This document shows, one piece after another, positions 11,101 through 24,095 of a stretch of 64,000 nt of DNA. The DNA comes from Diphasiastrum complanatum (lineage: Eukaryota > Streptophyta > Lycopodiopsida > Lycopodiales > Lycopodiaceae). The position numbers and the translations under genes were made by a program. How positions within the stretch are numbered: the stretch's first letter is position 1; each line of letters starts with the position of its first letter. Location of the stretch: positions 5,415,997 to 5,479,996 of the forward strand of contig CM055107.1 in the NCBI GenBank assembly GCA_029204225.1. The letters are read 5' to 3'. The notes under the pieces are model-generated. The model ran no database searches and was not told the origin of the DNA. It worked only from the letters and a program-made list of their open reading frames with translations.

Positions 11101-14100
11101 CTCCGTGAATGGAAAGAGGGAAACCTCACCACTATATAGGCATAGCACAGTGGGTCCCATCAAGCACGGTCCTGCCGGCGACACGTGACGCATGGCACCT
11201 AAACATGTCGATAACTCCAGTCCTGCGTCATGCCCCTTGTGAGACCGTCACTGAAGGGCGTACTGTTATGGTACATAACATTCCCCCCCCCATAAAAACT
11301 TCCTTCTATGGGAAGAAACCAGGGAATCTAAGTCTTAAATCATCCTCCTTCTCCCAGGTGTCCTCATCATCTGACATACCTTTCCAACGAATCAGATGTT
11401 CAGAAATCAAACGATTTTTCAGCCGATGTCGTCGAGTATCCATGATCCTTTCCGGTTCATGGGGTACAAAAGCAGTCAAATCTTCCAATAGAAATAGATC
11501 ATCTGTACGAATCAGGTCATCTTTCCCACCAAGTCGTTCTTTTAAACGACTAACATGGAATACAGGATGAACCTTAGTTCCAATAGGGAGTTCTAGTCTA
11601 TAAGCAGCCCTACCAATCTTGTTAAGAACTTTGAAAGGACCGCTAAAACGTGGAGATAACTTCGGACATTTTCCTGTTTGAAGTGTATGAGTCCTTGGGG
11701 ATTCTAAGATACACCCAATCACCGATCTCAAACTCTTGAGGTGCGCAACTTTGGTTGGCATAGAACTGGGCTCTATCTTGAGTCGATCTAATGCTTTCCC
11801 TAGCCAACTGCAACATTTCCTGCATATCATGCAAGAAATCCGCTGCAGCTTGAACCTTGAGACCTTTGAGTCCAATGGAGATAGGGGAACGAGGCTGAAA
11901 GCCGTACAAGAGCATAAAAGGACTAAAACCAGTGGCAGAATGCCTCATACTATTGTATGCGAACTCAACCATTAGGAGATACTTTTCCCAATCTGATTGT
12001 TGCCTGGAAACATATGCGCGAAGCATATCTTCCATCGACTGGTTGACACGTTCGATCTGACCATTGGTTTCTGGGTGATCCCTAGATGATAGACTTAAAG
12101 TAGTTTCCAGTCTTTCAAAGACCGCCTGCCAGAACTTGCCAGTGAACTTGGAATCACGATCACTAACAATATCGTTCGGCAATCCATACAACTTGAACAA
12201 CTTTTCAACGAAGAGTTGAGCGAGTTCAGAAGCTTTGATAGTAGTTTTTGTTGGAATAAACTGTGCCATTTTGGTTAGCCTGTCAACTACTACCCAAATG
12301 GCATCGTGGCCCTTCCCTGACTTAGGAAGTCCGACCACAAAATCCATGGAAATACTTTCCCATTTCTTGCTGGGAATTTCCAATGGATGCAACAGACCAG
12401 CTTCTCTTTTAACAAGGTCAAGCGTCCTCTGTATACCAGGGTGTCCCGCGCTGGGGCTATCGTGGCACTCGTGCAGGATTTGGGCCCTAATGTCCGCGAT
12501 ATCTGGCACACAGACTTTTCCTCTACGGAAAAGCAAACCATTTCGAATGGAATAATCATCAAGTATCTTCTCTTCGCGAGATTTCTTGAAATCCTGCTTT
12601 CCAAGGTTCTCTCCTTAAAGTGCTTCCTGCCAGGACATCTTGCCAAATATGACCGAAAAACTCATCGGTCCGACAAAGATCTCGTAGAGAAAGATACAAC
12701 TTAGATTGGAACTCAGCAAAGCATAACTGATTAACTTCTCCAATCCGGCTCAAAGCATCAGCGACACAATTCGACGTACCTCGACGGTACTTAATGTCGA
12801 ATTCGAACTCTTGAATGAGTTCCGACCAGCGGGCCTTACGACCCCTAAGGTCCGAGGCATCACAGATATACTTAAGAGATTCATGATCTGTCATTACCAT
12901 GAATTTGGATCCGTACAAATAATGTCTCCAGATCTTTAACGCATGGATGACAGCAAAAAGTTCCTTCTCATAAGTAGAATACCTACTTTGAGCTGGGTCC
13001 ATTTTCTTGCTCTCGAAAGCCACAGGTCTACCATCCTGGTAAAGGATTGCACCTACCGCATAGTCACTAGCATCTCTTTCCACTAAGAAAGATCCGCTAG
13101 GGTCCACTATGTGTAAGATAGGGGCTGTAGACACCAACATCTTCAAAGCTTTGATTAAGTTCATCAGTCCAAACAACAGGAGGACTGATCTTCGAACGCC
13201 TTCCGGCTTCTTCTTATTACCCTTTTTAGTTTTCCTTTTGGCTTTCTTCACTCCCTTAAGAAGATTCGTTAGAGGCAATGCAACTAAGGCATAGTCTTTA
13301 ATGAATTTATGGAAAAATCCTGTGAAGCCTAGAAAAGATTTTACTTCCCTAATGGTTTTCAGCAAGAGAGCAAAGAAAGCTCTACACATGATTAAGATGA
13401 ATGTTACCAATGAACTTCTCAAGGAAGTTGGTAAGTGCACATCATCTTTGGAAGCTTGGGAAGCTTTGAAGAAGCTTTATGAATCCAAGTCTACATCAAG
13501 AGTGCTTACTCTTAGGAGGCAAATCTTTCAAAGTTTGCAAAAGAAGGAAGAGAGTACTCATGCTTTTGTTTTGAGGGTTAAGGCATTCAATGATGAGTTA
13601 GCATGTATTGATGAAAGCATTAAGGAGCTAGAGCTTGTTCAAGTTATACTTAATGGCTTGTTGGATGACCATGCTAATCTTGTTCAAAGTTTTGCTATTC
13701 AAAAGACTTTGCCAAGTATTGTGAATTTGCAAGAGATCTTGGTGAATGAGGAGTATAGGCTTCAATCAAGAGGAGGTGGATCTACATCGACATCTCATTA
13801 TGAAGAGGATGCTATGTTCATCAAAGGCAAGTTCAAGGGCAAAGGCAAAGGCAAGTGGTCTAAAGGGCAAGATCAAGGTGAGATTTCTTCTTTTGGCAAA
13901 AAGAAAGATAAGTCTAAGTTGAAATGCTTTTATTGTGGAATCAAAGGGCATTTTGCAAATGAACGTTTGAAGAAGCAAAGAGATGAAGGTAGCAAACAAA
14001 TCAACTTTACTACTAATGATGAGGGTCTAGGTGGTGGTGATTCTCTTTTGATGTGTTCATCAAGTCCAATATCAAGTGAAGGTGACAAAGATTCATGGTG

Positions 14101-17100
14101 GATTGATAGTGGAGCTAGCTCACACATGACTAGTCACAAGGAGTTCTTTACTTCTTTGGTCACTTATGATGGAGCCAAGAAAGCAATTCACATGGCCAAT
14201 GGTGGTGAGTGTGTGATTGAAGGTATTGGTTCAATTCCTATTTGTCTCTCTACAAATAGGAAAGCAAGACTTGATGGTGTTCTTTACATTCCTTCACTTT
14301 CAAAGAATTTGCTAAGTGTTGGTCAAATGATAGAGAAAGGATACATGGTAAAGTTTGGTGGTGATGCTTGTTTCATTACAAAGGAAGAAATCTTGGTTGC
14401 TAGGGGCAATAGACAAGGTAGACTTTTCAAGCTTGATGCTTTTGTTATGGCTAACAAAAAGGATGGAATGGAAAAGGAGATTGGTCTCAACTTTCCAAAG
14501 TTACCTTTTAGCATCAATAAGATTGGTGGATCTTATGCAAAGTCTAACAAGCTTCCTTATGCTAGATCTAGGTTAAGATCTATTATGCTTCTTGGAGATG
14601 TTCATCTTTGTGCTAACTTGGCTAGTCTTGAGGATAATGACGGTGTTTCAAAGGTTCTTCATGGCAAGTGCAAGCATGCAAAAGGTAAGGAAAGAGCTAA
14701 CTTCATCAATGGAGGTGAAGGTTCTTCCTTGGAAAAGATTGTTGTTAATGATTTCTTTGATCATATGGAAAAAGATGTTGCTAGGTGCATTCATGAAGGA
14801 GATGGTTCTTCTACATTCTTTTGTTATGATTCCAAGTCATTTTTCCAGCAAGTGGAGTCACATGTCTTCATAAAGAGAGTAGATCAAATGGTTCTATCAA
14901 GAGACTTGGTGAGGGAGATAGTCACAAGTCAAGAAGAAGAGAAGTATGTGAAGAGTTCAAAGTAGGATGTACTTTGAATGATGTCATTGTGAATGATAGT
15001 GAGGAGGAATCATTATCATGTGAGTCATTACCTAAAACATTGAGTAGAAGTTATTGTTTGAAAAAAGAGAGTACTTCAATCATCCTTATGTTGAAGGTAC
15101 TAATCATTTTTTTCATGGCTTCTAATGTCTTTGAGGTTTCTACTTCTTATGATGCAATCATTAAGAGGGAGTCTTATGAAGGAAAGAGCAATGAAAGATT
15201 GGTTCTTGGGAAGATCCAAGGCATGGATCTCACATCTCTTCATCAACTCAAAGGATTCTATGATTGTGAATTGATCAAACATGATCGAGATGGCAAAAGG
15301 TTGGTTGGAGAAGACTACATGGAGCAAATCGAGAGGCGATTTCTTCAAGGCAAGGGAGATCTCATTGGTGAGCTTATTGAGGTTTGTTATGGACTCAAGA
15401 GGGCTGGATTTCTTAGGTTTGACACTCATCTTCACCTACTCTACTTCATGTTGGATGGAAAGTTTGGAATCTATCTTTTGATTTATGATGGTGACATTGT
15501 TTTCACTAACCTTTGTGGAAATTCGACCCAAAAATAGTAGGGTTTACATTTTGGAGGAAAAGGCAAGTGGCCAAATAGGGTTTGGAAACTCTATAAAAGG
15601 ATGTAACTCGTGGAGAGACACATCTTCTCTCTTCTATCTCTCATTTCATCATCATACAAGGTTCTCTTTGGGTTCTACTACTCATTGGTGCACTATCTTG
15701 GTGTTATCTTGCAATTCTATGTGTAGAATGATCATTTATTGCTATTTTCGGTTCCACACGTGTGAAATACAGTAGGGTACTGTAATTGTACGGACAGCAA
15801 ACATATTTTATGTTTTGGTTCATGTTTGATCAATATCTCTTAGAGTTTGCATCTCATTTTGTATGTAGATGCTGATTTTTCTACATTGGCAGGATTGTTG
15901 GTTTGCTCCTTATTGTAACCAAAGATTTGGGACATGGATTGGATCTTGAATGATCTGAAATCCTTCACAAGGCAGTGGCATACTCAGTCCAAATGCGTAA
16001 ATCATCAAGGAGCGGAGGTGGAGCACGGGGAATGAACTCACGCCAAAAGGCGCCTGTGGAAGAACTATAGAGAAGACCAATAAGTCGTCGCTCTTCCAAA
16101 CTATCATATGCCCGCTTCTTACAATGAAGTAGGCGGGTAAAGAGACGACAAGTGGGTTGTAAGAGATGAGGGGTGTGCATGCGAGCATGTGTGACAAGGT
16201 GATGATGGGAACAACACTCATCGTCATACCAAGGTGGGTGCACCTGTCTAGAGAGAGAGAGATAGAGAGAGAAGAAGAGAGAAGAAGAGAGAGAAGAAGA
16301 AGAAGAAGCTTTATTAACGTCTTTTCCACGCCCAAAGGCGTACAAGACGAGACAAGTACATCAGATAAAGTGGAACCAAGACGGAGCAATGCCGTCAAAC
16401 AACAAAACGAAAAACCAAACTAAACTAGGAAGAGGATAATAATATCTCATTTCCAAGAATATTGTGGGCACACACGCAGGTGGCCATTTTGAAACTCCCG
16501 CTAATTCAAACTCAAAACTCAATCAATAGCGCCAAAATGCACTCACGCAGGAGGCGACGTTGTGCTAATAACAATGTCAACAAAAATTGGACGACCATCG
16601 CGAAATAAAACTTTCTGACCTTTGACTCTAGCTTCTGAGATAAGTTTTTTCCGCTCTTCCCATTGAAGAGGGGTAAGATCTTCTAGGTAAGGATCGGTGC
16701 CTCTAAGGCAGCCTCGTTGGCGAAGAACTGTCCGTCTAGAATCTTCGTCTTTAAAACAGAGGAAGATGTGAGAAGGCTGGAATTTCCCACGCCACACTAC
16801 AACAGAAAATATAGATGAAATGTAATCATTAACTTGTTTCAGTAAAACGTTTTCCTCCCCTTTAAACTTTACCCCTCGTAGCCTTGCGTTTAAGGTCTTT
16901 GATGCTTGTTTTTCTTGTTCCTCCATAGCTTTCACCACTACTTGTTTAGAGTTAGTGGTTCCCCTAGCAATGTCAGCCCAAGATTTCTTCGTGTTTGCGA
17001 GCCCTTCCTGAATCTCATCATGAAGCTTGTGAGTAGACGCAATGTCAATGTCTTTGTTGAGACGTGTCTCCATAATGTTCAACCGGTCCTTACAAGTACA

Positions 17101-20100
17101 TCGATAACATCTTGAAAACGGTTAACTTTATCAACAATGGAAGAAACAAGAGTAGAATGATCACCATTAAGAACCACCCTGTCGCCAAGAAGGTTTGCCA
17201 GTTGCCGTTCATGAGAGAGTAGCGCCTCTCGCAATCGCTCCATATCCACTTGAAGATCCGGCGGGTTTCCTACTGGCTGGGTCTCCGATTCCTGGGCGTC
17301 ATCTTGAATCCACTCTTGGATTTGAGCGCCGTAGCTATCGAGCTTTTCTCCATGCACGTGTAAAGTCTCTTCGATAACATTGAAGTGCGTGTGTATCTTT
17401 GAAAAGACAATTTCAAAACCTTGATACGAAAATTCCAGGGTTGCGATTCGCTGCTGCAGAGATAACTCGTTTGGAGCTCTACATCTTCTACCTCTTACTC
17501 CTTCTTAGCTACATTGCTTGAAGAACCATCATCTTTTGAAGAAGCATATAGATCTAAAGTTTGGAGAGATGCAATGCAAGTAGAGTATAATGCATTAGAA
17601 GAAAATCATACTTGGAATCTTGTAAATCTTCCAAGAGGGAAGAAGCCACTTGCATGTAAGTGGACTTTTAGAATAAAGTACAATCAAGATGGATCTATTA
17701 GTAAGTACAAGGCTAGGCTTGTTGCTAAAGGATTTCTTCAAGTAAAAGGACTGGACTATGAAGAAACATTTGCACCTATAGCTAAGCTTGTAACTATTAG
17801 ATTAATCATTTGCATTGCTACTTTGTTCAAGTGGGATCTCTACCAAATGGATGTGACAAATGCTTTCTTGAATGGCTTCTTCGACTGTTAGAGCAGCAAA
17901 TGCATTAGGTTGAGGAGAGAGAGAGAGTAGGGATCTGTGACAGGTGTGACAGGTGCAGTGCAGATTTCAGCAGGGATAGGAGGGGCAGCAGGTTGCTGAG
18001 CAACCTGCACTACTGCTCCACCTGCTGCATCATGAGCTGGTGTTGTTCTTGGCAAGCACTCCACGGTCAGGCGCGATCAGTCAGCATGATCAGCCAGCAG
18101 CAGGGCAACGATTCATCAAAGCGCGTTCAGGGCAGCAGATCCCGCCCAGGTCCCGCTCGGACATCAGAGAGAGACCATCGCACTCAGAGAGAGAGACCAT
18201 CGCGCTGAGAGAGAGAGAGAGAGAGAGAGAGATGGATATCAGCCTTATCTCTTATGACAAACAGTAAGTGTTCTACAAACACCATGCCTACAAATTCATA
18301 TTTTATCGATGAAAACAACCATCAATTTTTTTGAAAGAAACGAATATTCTTAACCCTAAGCAGAAGATAAACAATAATCTAAGGATATCCATATTTCAAA
18401 AGAAATGCACTGCTAAAAGTTAGATAGCATACTTGTAGCAATTCTTCAAACACATCTTCAAGAGTGATGATACCAATAACTTCATCCTCATTTGTGTTTC
18501 CCTGTTCTCCAGAAATTGTCGCTCCAGAATCTTGATCATTCCCATGTGAACGTTGCAGGTTTGCAGGCTCATGTTGCAATAACGTCTTGTCCATCTGATC
18601 CTTCCCAAAGTCACCTGATGTGGGTTTTTTGTTGTCAATTGCCTTATTCTGGTTATGATCTATTTTATCATTACTTCCGTGAAAATTATTATGACTGGTA
18701 TCCTCAGGCGCACAGGATGCTCTTTTAGTCACCAGAGAGTATCCACTTTTGACCTTTGACCTTACTACTGCAGCCATGTGGCTGGAGCCTTTTTGAAACT
18801 CATTTAAAATGTCGTACAGTGGCATATTTGCAGGCACCCTTCAAGCACCAACACGTAAAATACTTATTTACAACAATGCATGATACAAGCAAGTAACTAT
18901 AGCATTTCATTTGGAGCCTCACGTGCACATAGAAGTCAAGAAATGTTAACTATATTGCTACAAGGGATGCAAGAAAGTACCAAAGTTACAATTAATCAAA
19001 AAAAAACCTGGGCATCCTTCTTATTGAGACAGCACTAACAGGAGTCTCTTCTTCAGGGAGCACAGTAAGAAGGCTTTTTACCTGCATCAAACCAAAAAGC
19101 ATATATTTTTCAAGTTCACAAACTTGAAAATTTGTATTTATTTCAATTTGCTAACTAAACTGCCTATGACAAATAGCTGGCTTCTGATGTTCGTTGGTTA
19201 AATAAATAAGTATATTCATGTAGTAGGAAGAGGAGACTCACTAATAGTAAGCCAATAATATTTCGAGGATTTCCAGAATAAACAGGAATCCGACTGTGAC
19301 CTCGAGCCAATATTTTTCCCAATGTCTCCCTACAACAGTAACGTTGCATGTTACAATTGTCATTTGGATCAAATGCTGGTTTTAGTGAATTTTGCTTCAG
19401 TGAAATGAGAGTTTGCCAATTGACCAAAGTAAAGAAAAAGAAATGACTGCGTTAATGAAAATCAGCATAATTGTTATATGGGATCCATAAATTGATGTAA
19501 TATGAGAAACTTGACAAGGTGACCAGGCTACAAAAGAAAGAGAGCCTTTCTGTTTGTGCATTTGAAAAAAATCAACAGGAAAGATTCCAAATATCAACAC
19601 CGCTTAAATACATACAAAAGATCCTAGCAAGTCCGTATGTACGAAACACAGTACGTTGCATACCAATAGCCATGAATCTTGTGGATCGTCCATGAGGTAG
19701 GAAGAAATGTAAGAAGGATGCTTCAAGCACAACTAGTGAAAAAGTATGCAATAAGAAGCTATTGAGGGAGAGGGACTCTTGTCATCACCCCAAGTAAAGG
19801 CACACACAAAAATACTAATGGGCTGAAAAATGATTGCTTTGTATGCTAAAAATCAACAAGAAAATTTGAAGCAAAAATCCTTACAAAAAACCCTACAAAA
19901 TAAATGCTCAGTGGCAATAAGGCCCTCCAAGTGTGTGTAAGAAGAAAGGTTAAAAAAGAGCAAGAAAAGTGTGAAAATACCTCCAAAAAGTGGCACCAAT
20001 GACCATAGTATAGGTGTCCTTTGTCATGTACACCCTGATTTATGCAAAAAGCTTGAAAAATGGGATATCTTGAGACACAGATTCCCGATTGATGAGCAAT

Positions 20101-23100
20101 AAAGTTTGTTACCGTTATGAATTAAATCATATATTTTAGATTTAATATCTAACAATCTCCCAAGAAGAATGGCAAAGAACACAGAATCAATGGCTACAGC
20201 CCTACAAGCAATAGCAAAGGCAAGAGTTCTCAAAAGTTTAAACGTTGAGCTTGAAAGAGCAAACAATTCGTAATTTTGACAAGCAGACTATCCCTCGCTC
20301 TCTCGCTATCTCTCTCTCTCTAGCAAGAAGAGCAAGCATCTGTGTCAGGCATATCCGTGATATGCTTTCTTGCTTTCCCGTGTGAACTAGTTTCCAGAAA
20401 AGAACAAAATTTTGTTCGAGCTTTATCATCAGATGATTTATCTCCACTTGAGATACTCAAGTATTCTTAACTTATGCGCATTCCAATCTGTATCATCCTC
20501 AAACTCTTTGTATGATTCATGGTCAAGTCAGGTTACATGTACAATCAAATCAACACCGGCAATGTCTATCCAAGGTTCGTTATCCAAGGTTCAGGTTCAG
20601 GGGATTCTCATTTTGTTATCCAAGGTTCGTTATCCAAGGTTCTGGTCAACCAAATTCTCATGGATTGCCCAAACAAATTTTGCCTTCAGTTTAGTTGGAC
20701 TTGTTGCTGCTCTGGATGTCAAACATATAGGATTTGAACTGTACTTTGGATAATCGAGGTATTTTTTCGGAAAGGTTAAAAGATGTACGAGCTTTGTACA
20801 AGCTTTATTCAGATGTGGCTTAGGGTTTCAGCAGCGTAGATCTTAAGTGTGATGAAATCGACTTTTTCAATTTATACTACCGCATAGTCTTGGCAGATAT
20901 TTGCTTGTGTTCAGATCCATCTCTAGCTAGGTATGTTATTTCATATTTACCTCTCAGAATACAATGCAGTGAAGGGTGCAATTTGTTTCAGAAAGGCATA
21001 GCAGGTTGCAAGAAAGGCAACGCTCTAGCTATCACGATAAGCAGAAAACTCTCTCTAGCCCTATGATTGTTTTAAAGCACAAGCATAAGAAATTTCTTTG
21101 CAATCCAATATCTATCCTTCAAATCTATGTACAAGGCAAATCAGTCAGAGGAAATGCGGATGAGCAATTCTGGAGTAAATGAAAGAGATACAGGCTACGC
21201 ATGACTCACATGGTTTTTCAATGGCCAACGTCAGTATGGTTCCCAATTATACATCGAGGCAATGAAAAACTACACTTTCAAGGATGAAAGCAGTGCAAAT
21301 GACAGGAAACTGGGAGACATGAATGCTCACTACAATACGTACCTTCTTTTCAACCTTACCAAAGGCAGTGTCCTTAGTGAGGAGTTCTCTTGCATAGGCC
21401 CAATCAACACCATTTTTAGACTATTGAGAATAATCTGGTTATGGTGACCTAATCGCGAGACCTACTTGCGTTTCTCTCAGCAATCCTTTGAACTGTATTC
21501 CTGGACCATTTATGTCAATTCCAAATGTGTCCAGGCGACGAAGTGTCCCTGAAGCCCTTTTTAACGACAAAATTCGGACGGACGTTCTGGGCTAACCGTC
21601 GGTCCGTTCCTCGCCCTATCTGTTCCCACAGGTTCCTATCGAGCTTGTCCACTGGCCAAAACAGACGGCATCTGAAACGGATCCCGTTTGGAGAAACGGG
21701 GCCGTCGGAGAAAGCTGCAAAACTAGTCCATTTCGCGTGACCTAATTGCGTTTTTCTCCCATCAAAAAGCCATTTTGACCAAACGATGCCCGAATCGAGC
21801 AAGGCCAAGTTCGTTGGGTCCGTATAAGGTTCACGAACTTGCGGACTGTATTCCTGGACCATTTAGGTCAATTCCAAATGTTTCCAGGTCCCGGCCGACG
21901 AAGCATCCATGAAGCCCTTTTTAACAACGAACGTTCTGGGCTAACCGTCGGTCCATTCCTTGCCCTGTCTGTTCCCACAGGTTCCAATCGAGCTTGTCCA
22001 CTAGCCGAAATAGACGGCACCTGAAACGGATCCCATTTGGAGAAACGGGGTCGTTGAACGGAAAGCTACAAAACTAGTCCATTTCGCGTGACCTAATTGC
22101 GTTTTTCTCCCATCGAAAAGCCATTCGACCAAACGATGCCCGAATCGAGCAAGGCCAAGTCCGTTGGGTCCGTATCGGGTTCACGAACCTGCGGACTGTA
22201 TTCCTAGACCATTTAGGTCAATTCCAAATGTTTCTAGGTCCCGACTAACGAAGTGTCCCTGAAGCCCTTTTAAGAACGAACTTCAGACAGACGTTCTAGG
22301 CTAACCATCGATCCGTTCCTCGTCCTGTCTGTTCCCACAGGTTCCTATCGAGCTCGTCCACTGGCCAAAATAGACGGCACTTGAAATGGATCCCGTTTGG
22401 AGAAACGGGGCCGTCGGACGGAAATCTGCAAAACTAGTCTATTTCGCGTGATCTAATTGCGTTTCTCTCCCATCGAAAAGCCATTTCGATACCCGAATCG
22501 AGCAAGGCCAAGTCCGTTGGGTCCATGTTGGGTTCACAAACCTGCGGACTGTATTCCTGGACCATTTTGGTCCAGGAAGTACATGGACAACGCGCTGTGC
22601 ACTCTCCCTGCCTCGGAGGCGTCGATGTTGCGGAGGAACATGGAACCGTAGCAGCTGGACACAATGATGTCGATGAGTGGACGTTTATGACGATCAATCC
22701 ACCCATCAGCCATGATGGAACAACAATGCGGCCAGTCTCTCTCTGACCTCGACAACCCGCCCCTGGAGCAAAGGGCCACGAAGCGCGTCAGCTGAGGGTG
22801 GTGTGTAGCTGGGCCCGCAGACTGCAATCTTCGAGACTGCCTCTCGAAAGATGTGGGATGGCCATGATGAAGGGGAGGTTCAGGTCATAAAAAATTTGTG
22901 CTATGGTCCTGGTGGCCTCCCTGTGCTGTTCCTCTCTGAGAGATCCCGTGATGGTGGTCTGTCTGGTGCCTCGGGATGTGGATGGCTGAGAGGATGCGGA
23001 TGGACGGTGCGGCTCTGCAGGTGGTGGCATAGTTGCAGGTGCGGAAGTGGAGGCTGTGGATCCATGGGGAGTACTGCAGGAGGGGGTGGCGGTGGCGGAG

Positions 23101-23386
23101 GCGGGGGACAGTGGGTGCAGCAGTGGAATGGGTCTCCATGGCATCTGTGGATGGCTCGCCGGCCTCAACGCCTAGCTCAGCATATGTGTCGAGAATACGA
23201 GCCCTCTCCGCAGGGGGGATGGATGTACAAAGGCCGATCCCGTAGCGTCCTCCTGTGGGTCGGGTACGGAATCGTGCCCAATGTGCGCGGACTCGAGAGG
23301 CGTTCCCTCCCAACTCTTTCCTACAGAAAGGGCAACGACACTTTTTGTCGAGCAACAACTCTACCTCATCCCAAATGGGAGAAGCG

Positions 23387-23450
<64 letters not shown>

Positions 23451-23468
23451 GCACACACAAATCTAATT

Positions 23469-23535
<67 letters not shown>

Positions 23536-23630
23536 TAAGCCCTAAACCCAAGCACACACACCTTAAACCCTAAACTCACACACACACATCATGTCACACA
23601 CATACACACACACAAATCCTCTCTCACTCA

Positions 23631-23662
<32 letters not shown>

Positions 23663-23784
23663 AATAACCACACACGCACACACACAAACCAACACACATC
23701 AACATCTTTCACACACACACCCCTAAACCCTAAACCCACACACACACACACCCACATGCACACACACACTCTCTCTCACTCACC

Positions 23785-23835
<51 letters not shown>

Positions 23836-24038
23836 CGCGGGGGAGGGGGGGATTTGCTGCCCCGCGGCCTGTTTTCTGGTTTTTTCTTGTTTTTTTTTTT
23901 AAATTTAAAAATGCGTCCGGGTCTCGAATGCTGGACGTGTCCAGCTTAAAAAAAAAAAATTGGACACGTTCGACTCCCCATCCGGGGGTCGTCGGATGTG
24001 GACGCGGACGCAAAATGGCCGCGCCCGACCGCACTTGT

Positions 24039-24095
<57 letters not shown>

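Noticed and set aside
13301-14965. A 554-codon open frame as a cellular gene
   Set aside because: It contains copia gag, zinc knuckle and retropepsin blocks, and its first codons overlap the end of a gypsy RT.
23250-23560. Frames encoding SLSLSL/HTHTHT runs
   Set aside because: Translations of (CT)n and (AC)n microsatellites.
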